DNA of 64,000 bases from assembly GCA_001544595.2 (NCBI GenBank), contig FCOH02000014.1, positions 1 to 64,000 on the forward strand, in the 5' to 3' direction. Both the position numbers and the translations under genes were made by a program. This DNA comes from Caballeronia peredens (GTDB lineage Bacteria > Pseudomonadota > Gammaproteobacteria > Burkholderiales > Burkholderiaceae). The notes beneath the pieces are model-generated. The model saw only the letters and a program-made list of their open reading frames with translations. It was not told the DNA's origin and ran no database searches. Numbering within the stretch: the first letter of the stretch is position 1; each line of letters opens with the position of its first letter. This document shows, piece after piece, positions 17,410 to 26,671 of the stretch.

Positions 17410-18167
17410 TCAGAAGTCGACGCACGCATTGAGCGACAGCGTGCGCGGCGCGCCCGGTTGGATTTAGTCGGCGTACTGGAATTCCCAGTAGCGGCGATTC
17501 GTCAGAATGTCGATTGCCGCGCGCAGGCCCATGCGATGTCCGGCGATCCGCGTCGTATAGGTCGCGCCGAGGTTCATCACGAGATAGCCTGGCACTGCGA
17601 GATCGCGGACGGATCGAGGCTCGTATTGCCGGTGAACTTCGCATCCGCGCCGAGCGTGAGACCCGGCACGACCGGCACAGCGTCATCCACGTGCGCCGCC
17701 GCGACGAATCCCGGCGCGCCCGCGACGCGATTGCCGGTTTTGGCCGAGCCTTTCTCATCGTGCGTCGAGATCCACATCAGATCGCCGCCGAGCGTCCAGT
17801 CGTTGCCCAGACGCACGTCCGCGCCTGTCTCGACACGCTGAAAGATCGACTCGCCGTCCGATACGACCACGTTGTCGCTGTTCGCGTGCTGCGCGCCGCG
17901 CTCGATGCGGAACAGCGCGGCGGTCGCGCTCCAGCGCGTGTTCTGGCTTTTCACGCCGACTTCGTACTGCTTGCTGCGCAAAGGCTTGAGCAACTGGCCG
18001 GCGTTGGCATAGGTGTCGCCGACGATGTTGCCCGCTTCCAGCGACTCGACGTAGCTCGCATAGAGCGTCGTGCCGGCCGTGAGTTTGAACATCAGCGCGA
18101 CGGTCGGCGTGAGCACGCCGTTCTGCGCATAGCGCTGCCGATTCGCGACAAAAACCTCTGAAGCACC
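17410..18167 (-). pseudogene. Remnant of a TonB-dependent siderophore receptor (C-terminal third, broken)
   Basis: Translated leftward, 18167-17600 encodes receptor barrel strands (LTPTVALMFKLTAGTTLYAS, LRSKQYEVGVKSQNTRWSAT, DVRLGNDWTLGGDLMW). Near 17605 the frame shifts: the continuation VPGYLVMNLGATYTTRIAG and the final PGAPRTLSLNACVDF with a stop at 17410 are in another frame. A further in-frame TAA sits where the family has the residue after AD in the pattern ADxIQPGAPRT (about 17466). Upstream, the frame closes with TAA near 18168 and no N-terminal plug or signal peptide is present. It is therefore a truncated, doubly disrupted relic next to an intact iron locus. Confidence 0.85.
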
Positions 18168-18202
18168 TTACGGAAGCCTTGTCGACGCGAGCCACCGGCT
18201 TT

Positions 18203-18224
18203 ATAATTGCGAACAATTCCTATT
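18203..18224. promoter_or_regulatory. Weak Fur-like dyad upstream of PepSY gene
   Basis: The sequence around AATTGCGAACAATT contains the dyad AATTG/CAATT and, on the reverse strand, GGAATTGTTCGCAATT, which resembles Fur boxes of TonB receptor genes. It lies about 60 bp upstream of the PepSY gene and just upstream of the receptor relic, where both would want an iron switch. Match is imperfect. Confidence 0.35.
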
Positions 18225-18285
18225 TACATAGCATCGCATCGATGATTGTCGCCGCGCGCTCCAGTCGCCTCGAGAATTCGCGGGC

Positions 18286-19509
18286 ATGAGACCGATTCTG
18301 GTTCGCCTGCATCGCTGGCTCGGCGTCGCGACCGCGCTGTTCCTGCTCGTCTCGGGGCTCACCGGCGCGATCATCGCGTGGGATCACGAAATCGACGCGC
18401 TGCTGAATCCGTCGTTCTTCCACGCTCGCACCGACGGTCCGGCGCTGCCGCCGCTCGAACTGGCGCGGCGCGTCGAGGCGGCCGATCCGCGCGTCGAAGT
18501 GACGTATCTGCCGCTGGGCGTCGAGCCGGGTCATACCGCGCAACTGATGGTCATGCCGCGCATCGATCCCGGGACAAAAGCGCCGTACGACGTCGCGTAC
18601 AACCAGATCGCCGTCGATCCGGCGACGGGACAGGTACAGGCGCAGCGCATGTGGGGCGCGATTTCGCTCGCGCGCATCGACCTGATGCCGTTTCTCTACA
18701 AGCTGCACTACACGCTGCATCTGCCGATCGTCGGCGGGTTCGATGTCGGCACCTGGCTGATCGGCATCGTCGGAATCATGTGGCTGTTCGATAGCGGCAT
18801 CGCGCTCGTGCTGTCGTTTCCGAGCGTGAAGGCGTGGCGCAAGTCGTTCGCCTTTCGCGTGAAGCGCGGCGGCTACGCGCTCACGTTCGACCTGCATCGC
18901 TCCGGCGGCGTGTGGATCTGGGGCTTGCTGCTGGTCATGGCGCTCACGTCGATCTCGATGAATCTCGCCGATCCCGTGATGCGGCCCGTCGTCTCGTTAT
19001 TCTCGAAGCTCACGCCTTCGTTTACCGAAAACGCCGAACTGGTGCGCGCCGGCGCGCCCGGCCAGCCGCCCGCCACGCGCGAGCAGATCCTGAACGCGGC
19101 CGCTCGCGACGCCCGACGCGAGAATCTCACCGGTCCGATGGGCGCGCTCTACTACGCGCCGATGTTCCAGGCATACGGCGTCGGCTTTTTCGAGCCCGGA
19201 CGCGAGCATGGCGATGTCGGGCTCGGCAACGCCTGGCTGTACTACAACGGCCGCACGGGCGCGCTCGCGGGCTCGTCGATTCCCGGCCGCGGTTCGGCCG
19301 GCGACATCTTCATGCAGGCGCAGTTTCCGCTGCACTCCGGACGCATCGCGGGCATCGCCGGGCGCATTCTGGTGAGCGCGGTGGGCGTCGCGGTCGCGGT
19401 GCTGAGCGCGACCGGCCTCATCATCTGGCTCAGAAAACGCGCGGCTCGCCGGCTGTCGGCGGGGGCGACGAACGCACGTGCCGCCCGCGAACGCTCGCTG
19501 ACTTCCTGA
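18286..19509 (+). CDS. PepSY-associated transmembrane protein (PiuB-like)
   Basis: The 407-residue protein has four membrane regions: near the N-terminus (about 8-33, RLHRWLGVATALFLLVSGLT), around 155-183, 205-228 and 360-387, with PepSY-type periplasmic stretches between them. The HRW and LHYTLHLP histidines are typical of PepSY_TM/PiuB proteins, which are encoded beside TonB siderophore receptors and are thought to help release or reduce iron in the periplasm. A TonB receptor follows 277 bp downstream on the same strand. Confidence 0.88.
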   Translation: MRPILVRLHRWLGVATALFLLVSGLTGAIIAWDHEIDALLNPSFFHARTDGPALPPLELARRVEAADPRVEVTYLPLGVEPGHTAQLMVMPRIDPGTKAPYDVAYNQIAVDPATGQVQAQRMWGAISLARIDLMPFLYKLHYTLHLPIVGGFDVGTWLIGIVGIMWLFDSGIALVLSFPSVKAWRKSFAFRVKRGGYALTFDLHRSGGVWIWGLLLVMALTSISMNLADPVMRPVVSLFSKLTPSFTENAELVRAGAPGQPPATREQILNAAARDARRENLTGPMGALYYAPMFQAYGVGFFEPGREHGDVGLGNAWLYYNGRTGALAGSSIPGRGSAGDIFMQAQFPLHSGRIAGIAGRILVSAVGVAVAVLSATGLIIWLRKRAARRLSAGATNARAARERSLTS

Positions 19510-19628
19510 ACGTTCGTGTTCGACGACGCTGGCGACAGCGTCGAAATCGACGGGAATAGCTCGAATAAAGCTCGACACGAACCCCTTGTGCGGGTGGGAT
19601 GTTGCGTTCACGCAAATCTTACATTTAT

Positions 19629-19651
19629 TGAATGATAACGACTCTTATTCA
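19629..19651. promoter_or_regulatory. Fur box upstream of TonB receptor
   Basis: AATGATAACGACTCTTATT, flanked by TG and CA to form outer arms TGAAT/ATTCA, matches the AATGAT half-site of the Fur consensus well and the second half approximately. It is followed by TATAAT at 19655-19660, which could serve as the -10 element. It lies 135 bp before the receptor start, so iron repression of this gene is likely. Confidence 0.65.
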
Positions 19652-19786
19652 CTTATAATCCGCGCATAACTCAAGTCCCATCCGTCGCGTGTCCGCGCGA
19701 CCGGTCTTGCGACGCAGAACAACGCCGCCCGGATTCCAATCGCGCCCCGGGACGGAAGACCGACCATTTCGACGTTTCCCTGATTC

Positions 19787-22003
19787 ATGTCCGCATCCCG
19801 TTCACACTCCTCGCAGCCCGTGCCTGCGAAGGCGCTGGCTCATCGCGCCGTCATCGTCGCCGCCGTGGCGATGGTCTTCTCCCTCTCGGCTCACGCACAA
19901 TCGTCCGATAGCGACAACGCCACCAGCGCCAACGCCGCCGCTCCACAGGAAAGCGCGCTGCCGGCCGTCAAGGTACAGGCGTCCAAGGAGCAGTTGCCCG
20001 GCGATCTCGAACCGACCTTCGCGGGCGGTCAGGTCGCGCGCGGCGCGGACTTCGGCGTGCTCGGCAAGCAGAAGATGATCGACGTGCCGTTCAGCATGAC
20101 GACCTACACGTCGAAGCTGATCGAGGACCAGCAGGCCCGCACGATCGCGGACGTGCTCGCGAACGATCCGGCCGTTCGGACTGCGTACGCTTTCGGCAAC
20201 TTCGCGGAGACGTACGTGATCCGCGGCTTCCAGCTTCAGGGCGACGATGTCTCGCTGAACGGCCTGTACGGCATCACGCCGCGCCAGCTGGTCGCGACCG
20301 ATGCGCTCGAGCGCGTGGATCTGTTCAAGGGCGCGAATGCGTTTCTGAACGGTGCGTCGCCGAACGGCTCGGCGGTCGGCGGCGGCCTGAACCTGCAACT
20401 GAAGCGCGCCGACGACAAGCCGCTCACGCGCGTGACGCTCGACGGCTCGGCGTCGGGCGAGATCGGCGCGCACGTCGACATCGGCCGGCGCTTCGGCAGC
20501 GAAGGGCAGTTCGGCATCCGCGTGAATCAGGCGAATCACGACGGCGAAACGAGCATCGACGGCGAACATCGCCGCGACAACACCACGGCGGTATCGCTCG
20601 ACTGGCGCGGCGACAAGCTGCGTCTGTACGGCGACTTCCTGTATCAGCGCCAGCGCATCAACGGCGGGCGTCCGACCGTCAACGACTTCGCGAACTTCAT
20701 TCCGGAGCCGCCGTCGGCGACCCACAACTACGGGCAGACGTGGAGCTTCAGTTCGATCGAAGACACTGTCGGCATCCTGCGCGCCGAATACGACTTCTAC
20801 CCGGGCTGGACGGCCTACGTGACGGGCGGCGTGCGCCACACGGACGAGCACGGCGAGTATTCGTCGCCGAGCATCCAGGCGAACGGCACCACGACCGCGA
20901 CGCGGCTCGGCGTGCCGCACAAGGAAGACGGATCGTCCGCCGAAGCGGGCGTGCGCGGCCATTTCAACACGGGTCCGGTGTCGCACTTCGTGACGGCGGG
21001 CGCGTCGATCGTGCGCGTGGATTCGAAGTCGGCGTTCACGTTCAGCAGTTCGTTCCCGACGAGCCTCTACGACACGCCGCAAGTGCCGTATCCGGCGACC
21101 ACGCTGACGGGCGGCAACAACGAAGATCCGCAGACGGTGGCGTACAACCTGATGCGCAGCGTCGCGATTTCCGACACGCTCGGCTTCCTGCATGACCGCG
21201 TGCTCTTCACGATCGGCGCGCGGCATCAGGAACTCCTGACGAACACTTACGCCTATACCGGCGCGCAGACGCGCAACTACAACGATTCGATCACGACGCC
21301 GGTCTTCGGTCTCGTCGTCAAGCCGATGCAGGATGTCGCGATCTATGCGAACCACAGCGAAGCGCTGACAATCGGCGATTCGGCGCCGAACACCGCCGCG
21401 AACTTTGGCGAACAGTTGCCGCCCGCGAAGTCGAAGCAATGGGAAGTCGGCGCGAAGTACGACAACGGCCAGTACGGCGCGTCGTTCGCGGCGTTCCAGA
21501 TCGAGCGGCCGCTGACGTTCGTGAACAGCTCGAACATCTTCGTGGCGGACGGCACGCAGCGCAATCGCGGGCTGGAAGCGTCGATCTACGGCGAGCCGGT
21601 GCACGGCGTGCGCCTGATCGCGGGCGCGACGTATATCCACGCGACGCAGTACGACACGGGCACCGGCGCGACCGACGGCAACAAGCCGATCGGCGTGCCG
21701 ACCATGATGTTCAACGTCAACGCGGAGTACGACGTGCCGGTGCTGAACGGCCTCACGGTGACGGCGCGCTGGATCCACACGGGCTCGCAGTATCTGAACG
21801 TGACGAATACGCTGTCGATTCCGGCGTGGGACCGTTTCGACCTCGGCGCGCGTTACGCGACCGTGTTGTTCGGCAAGCCGACGACGTTCCGCGCGAGCGT
21901 GCTCAACGTGGCGAACAAGTCGTACTGGGCGTCGACGATCGGCGGTTATCTGACGCAGGGCGCGCCGCGCACGGTACTGCTGTCGATGACGACGGACTTC
22001 TGA
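19787..22003 (+). CDS. TonB-dependent siderophore receptor
   Basis: The 738-residue protein starts with a long signal region (cleavage near SAHA-QS at about residue 38), then a TonB-box-like segment, a plug domain (about 70-200: DVPFSMTTYTSKLIEDQQAR, YVIRGFQLQGDDVSLNGLYG) and a 22-stranded barrel ending in the terminal phenylalanine of SMTTDF. NG-AS-PNGSAVGGGLNLQLKR marks the plug end. There is no N-terminal signalling domain. The type is that of ferric siderophore receptors (FhuE/FoxA/FpvA-like); the siderophore is not readable. Fur box upstream, hairpin terminator downstream. Confidence 0.93.
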   Translation: MSASRSHSSQPVPAKALAHRAVIVAAVAMVFSLSAHAQSSDSDNATSANAAAPQESALPAVKVQASKEQLPGDLEPTFAGGQVARGADFGVLGKQKMIDVPFSMTTYTSKLIEDQQARTIADVLANDPAVRTAYAFGNFAETYVIRGFQLQGDDVSLNGLYGITPRQLVATDALERVDLFKGANAFLNGASPNGSAVGGGLNLQLKRADDKPLTRVTLDGSASGEIGAHVDIGRRFGSEGQFGIRVNQANHDGETSIDGEHRRDNTTAVSLDWRGDKLRLYGDFLYQRQRINGGRPTVNDFANFIPEPPSATHNYGQTWSFSSIEDTVGILRAEYDFYPGWTAYVTGGVRHTDEHGEYSSPSIQANGTTTATRLGVPHKEDGSSAEAGVRGHFNTGPVSHFVTAGASIVRVDSKSAFTFSSSFPTSLYDTPQVPYPATTLTGGNNEDPQTVAYNLMRSVAISDTLGFLHDRVLFTIGARHQELLTNTYAYTGAQTRNYNDSITTPVFGLVVKPMQDVAIYANHSEALTIGDSAPNTAANFGEQLPPAKSKQWEVGAKYDNGQYGASFAAFQIERPLTFVNSSNIFVADGTQRNRGLEASIYGEPVHGVRLIAGATYIHATQYDTGTGATDGNKPIGVPTMMFNVNAEYDVPVLNGLTVTARWIHTGSQYLNVTNTLSIPAWDRFDLGARYATVLFGKPTTFRASVLNVANKSYWASTIGGYLTQGAPRTVLLSMTTDF

Positions 22004-22035
22004 CCGGCCTGTCGGACGTCACGGCAAAAGCAAAC

Positions 22036-22061
22036 GCCGCATGTTCGCAGGAACATGCGGC
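22036..22061 (+). terminator. Rho-independent terminator after the TonB receptor
   Basis: GCCGCATGTTC and GAACATGCGGC form a perfect 11-bp stem around the loop GCAG, followed by CTTTGT. It begins 32 bp after the receptor stop and also faces the convergent egtB-like gene. Confidence 0.85.
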
Positions 22062-22082
22062 CTTTGTCGTTCAGGCTTGCCG

Positions 22083-22122
22083 GTCGCTCAGTCGTTCAGT
22101 CGTTCAGTCGCTCAGTCGCTCG
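22083..22122. repeat. Five tandem 8-bp repeats (GTCGYTCR)
   Basis: The units GTCGCTCA, GTCGTTCA, GTCGTTCA, GTCGCTCA and GTCGCTCG follow each other without gap. The array runs over the stop codon of the leftward EgtB-like gene (TCA at 22112-22114 read in reverse), so copy-number change would alter its last residues and the stop. Confidence 0.9.
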
Positions 22123-23422
22123 CTTGGCTCACGCAGCGGAATCCTGCATAGACATACTGGTAATGCCCCTGGAACCAGTTGCGGAAGCTCGGCCGCAACA
22201 TGCACGCGGCCGTGCGCGGCGAGCCGCCCTTGATGACGAAGTGCTTGCCGTCGAAGAAATTGGCCGAATAGCCGAGATAAAACGGAAACGGCTCGAAGCC
22301 GTTCAGCGGCCCGAATTCCGTCGATGTCCATTCCCAGCCGTTGCCGAATTGCCCTTCGACGCCGAACTCGCTGCGGTTCTCCGGATAGGCCTGCACCGGC
22401 GACGGATCCCAGCGGCGGAAATCGAAATTGCCCTCGGCGACGCGCGGTGCCCCCACCGCCGCGCGCTGCCATTGCGCCTCGGTCGGCAGCGACTTGCCCG
22501 CCCAGCGCGCATACGCTTTCGCTTCCGCATAACTGACATAGACGGGCCAGTCGGGCGGCAGCGCGATTTCGTCGAACATCGTGCGCAGTTTCCACGCGCC
22601 CTGCGGGTCGTCGCCGTCGCCGGGAATCCAGAAGGCCGGATGCGCGATGCGCTGCTCCTCCTTCCACGCCCAGTCGGCGTCGTCCCAGAATGCGCGATTC
22701 CAGTAGCCGCCCGCATCGATGAAGCGCAGATAATCGCCGTTCGTCACCATATAGCGATCGATTTCGAACGCCGGCACCTCGACGCGCTGCTCGCCGAACT
22801 CGTTGTCCCAGCCGAAGCGGCCGCTTTCGCGCGCGAGACCGAGCGTCGCGCTGCCCGCCGGCACGTGCACGGTTTCATGTTCGAGCACACGTTCGGACGC
22901 GCGCTCGGAGCGCGCATCGGCGGGGGCAATTTTCCGGTCGACCGGCAATTGATGCAGCATGTAGGCGAGCGTTTCCGCATGCATCAGCCGGTGTTCGATC
23001 GCGACTTCGAGCAACTGCGTGGGCGAAGCGTCGGCGGACAAGGGTGCCGCGGCGAGCCTGACCGGATCGAAATGCGCGTCGATGTCGGCGCGGACCCGTT
23101 CCTTGTACTTGCGCACTTCTTCGAGCGACGGCCAGTCGGCGGGTTGATCGGCGGGCAGGCCGCCGTCCACGGGATCGATGCCGAACGCGAAGAGCTGGTC
23201 GTATTCGGGATTGACGCTCGGCACGTCGAAGAGCCGCTGGTCGAAGAGATTGCGGTCGAAGGCTTCGAGATGCCCGATATAGAACACGACGCGATGCCGC
23301 TCGGCGATCGGCCTGTCGTACAGGTGTTCGGGCTTGACGACGTCGAAAAGCTTGTCGGTGACGCGGCGCGCCTCGGCGAGGCGCTCAAGCAGCGGGTGTC
23401 GCAGGGAAGGTTCGCGGTTCAT
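22112..23422 (-). CDS. egtB: EgtB-like ergothioneine biosynthesis sulfoxide synthase (DinB plus SUMF1 domains)
   Basis: The 436-residue protein has an N-terminal DinB-like domain with candidate iron ligands H51 (FYIGHLEAF) and the HRLMHAETL pair, then a C-terminal formylglycine-generating-enzyme-like (SUMF1) domain (from about 185: VHVPAGSATLG, PVYVSYAEAKAYARWAGKSL, FGNGWEWTSTEF, KGGSPRTAACMLRPSFRNWF). This is the architecture of non-heme iron EgtB, which joins hercynine to a thiol. ATG 23422 with GGAG 10 bases upstream is preferred over a TTG at 23431. No egtD methyltransferase is visible in the window, so either it is elsewhere or the enzyme is a paralogue with another substrate. Confidence 0.88.
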   Translation of the reverse strand: MNREPSLRHPLLERLAEARRVTDKLFDVVKPEHLYDRPIAERHRVVFYIGHLEAFDRNLFDQRLFDVPSVNPEYDQLFAFGIDPVDGGLPADQPADWPSLEEVRKYKERVRADIDAHFDPVRLAAAPLSADASPTQLLEVAIEHRLMHAETLAYMLHQLPVDRKIAPADARSERASERVLEHETVHVPAGSATLGLARESGRFGWDNEFGEQRVEVPAFEIDRYMVTNGDYLRFIDAGGYWNRAFWDDADWAWKEEQRIAHPAFWIPGDGDDPQGAWKLRTMFDEIALPPDWPVYVSYAEAKAYARWAGKSLPTEAQWQRAAVGAPRVAEGNFDFRRWDPSPVQAYPENRSEFGVEGQFGNGWEWTSTEFGPLNGFEPFPFYLGYSANFFDGKHFVIKGGSPRTAACMLRPSFRNWFQGHYQYVYAGFRCVSQASD

Positions 23423-23539
23423 GTCGCCCAATCTCCGTGGCTGGCCAATCGGAAAGACTAATGCGTAGCGAACCGCGTGCCAACTGAAATATGAGCGGCG
23501 ATTATTCGCGCGGGAGAAACAATTGCCCGCGGCGTTCCG

Positions 23540-24259
23540 TCAGACGGCGCGCAAGCCGTCGAAGTCGCAAATGCGGATGAACTTGCCCTGCGTCTCGATG
23601 AGCCCCGCCTTGTCGAAGCGCGACAGCGTGCGGCTCACGGTTTCGAGCGTCATGCCGAGATAGCTCCCCATGTCGTCGCGCGTCATGCGCAGCGTGAATT
23701 CCGACGACGCATAACCACGCCTGGACAGCCGCGAGGAAATGTCGAGCAACAGGCGCGCGACGCGTTCGTCGGCGCGCAGCATGCCGAGCCGCACGACGTG
23801 GTGCGCCTCGCGATTCAGCGCGTGGCTCATCATGCGATGCAGGCGCTTTTGCAGCGCGTCGGTTTCGCGGCACATGCGCTCGAAGAGCGAGTAGGGCACG
23901 ACGCACACGGTGCTGTCTTCGAGCGCGACGGCGTCGCACGTATGCGCGCCTTCCTCGATGCCTTCGAAGCCGAGTGCGTCGCCGGCAAGCAGCAGTCCGG
24001 TGACCTGTTCACGGCCGCCGTCGCGCGTGATGACCGTCTTGATCGAGCCGGAACGCACCGCGAACAGCGCGTCGAAGCGGTCGCCCACGCGGAACAGCGC
24101 TTCGCCGCGCTTGACCCGGCGCGTGACCGAGATGATGTTCTCGAGCTTGGCGATGTCGTTGGCGCACAGGCCTTCCGGCATGCACAGATGCCGCATGGCG
24201 CAGCTGGAGCAGTGCGCGGCATTGCGCCGTGCGCGGGTCAGGTCTGGGAGGGCGCTCAT
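23540..24259 (-). CDS. fnr: Fnr-type oxygen-responsive Crp/Fnr regulator
   Basis: The 239-residue regulator has the Fe-S ligand pattern of Fnr: C17, C20, C26 (CSSCAMRHLC) and C119 (STVCVVPYS), equivalent to E. coli 20, 23, 29 and 122. A cyclic-nucleotide-type beta-roll covers about 45-150. The HTH lies near 185-225 (MTRDDMGSYLGMTLETVSRT). With a 4Fe-4S cluster it would dimerise when oxygen is low and control anaerobic and microaerobic genes. A candidate Fnr site lies just upstream, suggesting autoregulation, and a universal stress protein gene, a common Fnr target, is next on the same strand. Confidence 0.92.
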   Translation of the reverse strand: MSALPDLTRARRNAAHCSSCAMRHLCMPEGLCANDIAKLENIISVTRRVKRGEALFRVGDRFDALFAVRSGSIKTVITRDGGREQVTGLLLAGDALGFEGIEEGAHTCDAVALEDSTVCVVPYSLFERMCRETDALQKRLHRMMSHALNREAHHVVRLGMLRADERVARLLLDISSRLSRRGYASSEFTLRMTRDDMGSYLGMTLETVSRTLSRFDKAGLIETQGKFIRICDFDGLRAV

Positions 24260-24271
24260 GGCTTCGTTTTG

Positions 24272-24285
24272 TTGATGAATGACAA
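24272..24285. promoter_or_regulatory. Candidate Fnr binding site
   Basis: TTGATGAATGACAA agrees with the Fnr consensus TTGAT-N4-ATCAA except in the second half (GACAA). It lies 13 bp upstream of the fnr start, where binding would block transcription, as in known Fnr autorepression. Confidence 0.4.
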
Positions 24286-24363
24286 AAACGATTTTCCCAT
24301 GGCACCCTCAACCGGCCGCGTGAAAAATTGACGCAGGCGGGTGAATTTTTGAAACTTTGTATG

Positions 24364-24837
24364 CTACGCGCCGGCGTTTTCCTTCGCGGCGCCGGAAGCC
24401 GACGGAATCAGCAGCACGGGCAATGTCGCCTGGCGCAGGCAGCGCTCGGCCACGCTGCCGAGGATCAGCCGCTGGAAGCCCTTGCGGCCGTGCGTGCCCA
24501 TGATCAGCAGGTCCGCATCGAAGGCGCCAGCCGCCTTGATGATGAGTGTCGCCACGTCGTCGCTCGCGGTCGCCTCGACGGTCACCACTTCGCCCGCGAT
24601 GCCGCGCGTCTTCATCGCGTCGGCGGCTTCGCGGGCGAGCGCGGCGCCTTGTTCCATCAGGCTCGAGTGCAACGAGGAGGGATCGTAGCCGGGCACGTCG
24701 AGATACATCGGCCCGCTTTCCACGACGTAATAAGGCTGCAGAAGCGCCTGATGCGTGACGGCGAGATCGAGCGCGGCACCGAAGGCGTGCTGCGAGGTCC
24801 GGCTGCCGTCGATGGCGACGAGAATGCGTTTGAACAT
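24364..24837 (-). CDS. Universal stress protein (UspA family)
   Basis: The 157-residue protein opens with FKRILVAIDGSRTSQHAF and ends with the UspA nucleotide-binding pattern DLLIMGTHGRKGFQRLILGS followed by VAERCLRQATLPVLLIP. ATG 24837 gives the family start; upstream in-frame sequence is not like the family. It lies 105 bp upstream of fnr on the same strand. ATP-binding, stress or growth-arrest survival role known for the family only. Confidence 0.9.
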   Translation of the reverse strand: MFKRILVAIDGSRTSQHAFGAALDLAVTHQALLQPYYVVESGPMYLDVPGYDPSSLHSSLMEQGAALAREAADAMKTRGIAGEVVTVEATASDDVATLIIKAAGAFDADLLIMGTHGRKGFQRLILGSVAERCLRQATLPVLLIPSASGAAKENAGA

Positions 24838-25084
24838 GGCGATTTCCCCAGATGACGATCGATTGGCGTACGGTGGACGCTGCGTCTCACGCTTCGATGG
24901 CCCCGTCCGCGCGACTTCCGCATGATAGGGCGCGCCCGGTGCGGTGCGCCGGCGCTTTTTTGCGATTAGTCGATCCTGCGCAAGGCAACCCGTACAATTC
25001 GTGGTTCTCGACATCAGCGCCCGCTTAATTCGAGCCGGCGCGCTCTCTTTTTAGCATTTCCGCAGCCAACCCGCCCGACCGACC

Positions 25085-26671
25085 GTGACCCAGACGCCGC
25101 ACGCCGCCCCCGCATTGCCGTTCCGAACCGCTCTCTTCGCGATGCTCGGCATCGGCCTCGTCAACATGCTCGTGGCGCTCGATCAGACTGTGGTCAGCAC
25201 CGCGCTGCCGTCGATCGTCGCGGAACTGCACGGCTTCGAGTACTACGCATGGATCGCGAGCGCGTATTTGCTGGCGTCGGTCGTGACGGTTCCCGTGTTC
25301 GGGCGGCTCGGCGATTATTTCGGGCGCAAGCGCTTCGTGATCGCGGCGGTGATTACGTTCACGGTGGCGTCGGTGTTGTGCGGCCTCGCGCCGAACATGC
25401 TGTTTCTCGTGCTCGCGCGCGGGCTGCAGGGCGTCGGCGGCGGGATGATGGTCGGCACGGCCTTCGCGTCGATTCCCGATCTGTTCCCCGATCCGCGCAC
25501 CCGCGTGCGCTGGCAGGTCGTGCTGGCGGCGGCGTACGGCATCGGCACGGCGGCGGGGCCGTCGCTCGGCGGCTGGATGAGCCAGCACTGGGGCTGGCGC
25601 TCGACCTTTCTCGTCAATCTGCCGGTCGGCGTCGCGGCGCTGTATTTCATCTGGTCACATCTGCCGAATCTGCACCGGCCGCGCGCGGGCGGCGTGAAGA
25701 TCGACTGGACCGGTGCGGCGCTCGTCGCGCTCGTGCTCGGCGGCTTTCAGGCGCTGATCGAGGCGCTGCCGAAGGACGGCCCGACGACTGCCAATCTCGC
25801 GCTCGGCGTCGGCGTGGCGGTGTGCGCGGCGGCGCTGCTGATCTGCGAGCGGCGCGCGACGCATCCGATCATTCCGCTCGACATCTTCCGCGATGCGCAG
25901 CTCGTCACGCTTTTCACGCTGTCGTTTCTGGCGGGCTTCGTGATGTTTTCGCTGATCTTTTTCGCGCCGCTGCTGCTGCAGGGCGGCTTCGGCCTGTCGC
26001 CGCAGGAAGCCGGCCTGCTCGCGACGCCGATCGCCGCCTTCATCGCGATCGGCAGCTTCATCAACACGCGCATCGTGATTCACATGCGCCGGCCGGTGAT
26101 GATTCTCTCGATCGGCTTCACGCTTTTGCTGCTCGCCTCGATCGCGCTGGTGTTCGCGCGCGCCGCGACGCCGCACGTGTGGATCGAGATTCCGATGGCC
26201 GCGGTCGGCATCGGGCTCGGCTTCGTGCTGAACAACATGAACGTCTTCGGTCAGGAAATCGCGGGCCGCGAGCGCTTCGGCATCACCACGGCGCTGCTGC
26301 AGTCGACGCGCATGGTCGGCGGGATGCTGGGCACGAGCATCGTCGGGACGATCGTCGCGCATCACTATGCGAGCGTCGTCGAGCGCACGATCAGCGTGCT
26401 GGGCGCGGCGGCGTCGGCGCAATGGTCGCCGCGCCTGTCCGATCCGCGCATTCTCGTCGACGAAGCCCTGCGCGAGCGTCTCCTCGCCGAACTGGGCGCC
26501 GCCGGCCTCGATGCGCCCGCGCTGCTCGACGCCGCGCGCGACGCACTCGTGCAGGCCATCCACATCGGCGTCATGCTGACGGCCGTGGCGGCGCTGGTCG
26601 CGGCGCTGCTGGTGCGGCGCATCGCGCATATCACGTTTCGCAAGCCGGCGACGCCCGTCGCGAAGCCCTGA
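25085..26671 (+). CDS. DHA2 family (EmrB/QacA-like) MFS exporter
   Basis: The 528-residue protein has about 14 membrane helices and motif A FGRLGDYFGRKRFVI near residue 79, with DQTVVSTALPSIV (motif D1) near residue 36 and GTAAGPSLGGWMSQ (motif C). It begins with GTG 25085. Substrates of this group are toxic organics exported against protons. A cytosolic or periplasmic loop near residues 445-490 is unusually alanine- and leucine-rich. The gene is divergent to the universal stress protein and not closely linked to the dehydrogenase downstream (235 bp gap). Confidence 0.87.
   Translation: MTQTPHAAPALPFRTALFAMLGIGLVNMLVALDQTVVSTALPSIVAELHGFEYYAWIASAYLLASVVTVPVFGRLGDYFGRKRFVIAAVITFTVASVLCGLAPNMLFLVLARGLQGVGGGMMVGTAFASIPDLFPDPRTRVRWQVVLAAAYGIGTAAGPSLGGWMSQHWGWRSTFLVNLPVGVAALYFIWSHLPNLHRPRAGGVKIDWTGAALVALVLGGFQALIEALPKDGPTTANLALGVGVAVCAAALLICERRATHPIIPLDIFRDAQLVTLFTLSFLAGFVMFSLIFFAPLLLQGGFGLSPQEAGLLATPIAAFIAIGSFINTRIVIHMRRPVMILSIGFTLLLLASIALVFARAATPHVWIEIPMAAVGIGLGFVLNNMNVFGQEIAGRERFGITTALLQSTRMVGGMLGTSIVGTIVAHHYASVVERTISVLGAAASAQWSPRLSDPRILVDEALRERLLAELGAAGLDAPALLDAARDALVQAIHIGVMLTAVAALVAALLVRRIAHITFRKPATPVAKP

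Noticed and set aside
22083..22122. CRISPR-like array
   Set aside because: The 8-bp units are contiguous without spacers, so it is a simple tandem repeat.
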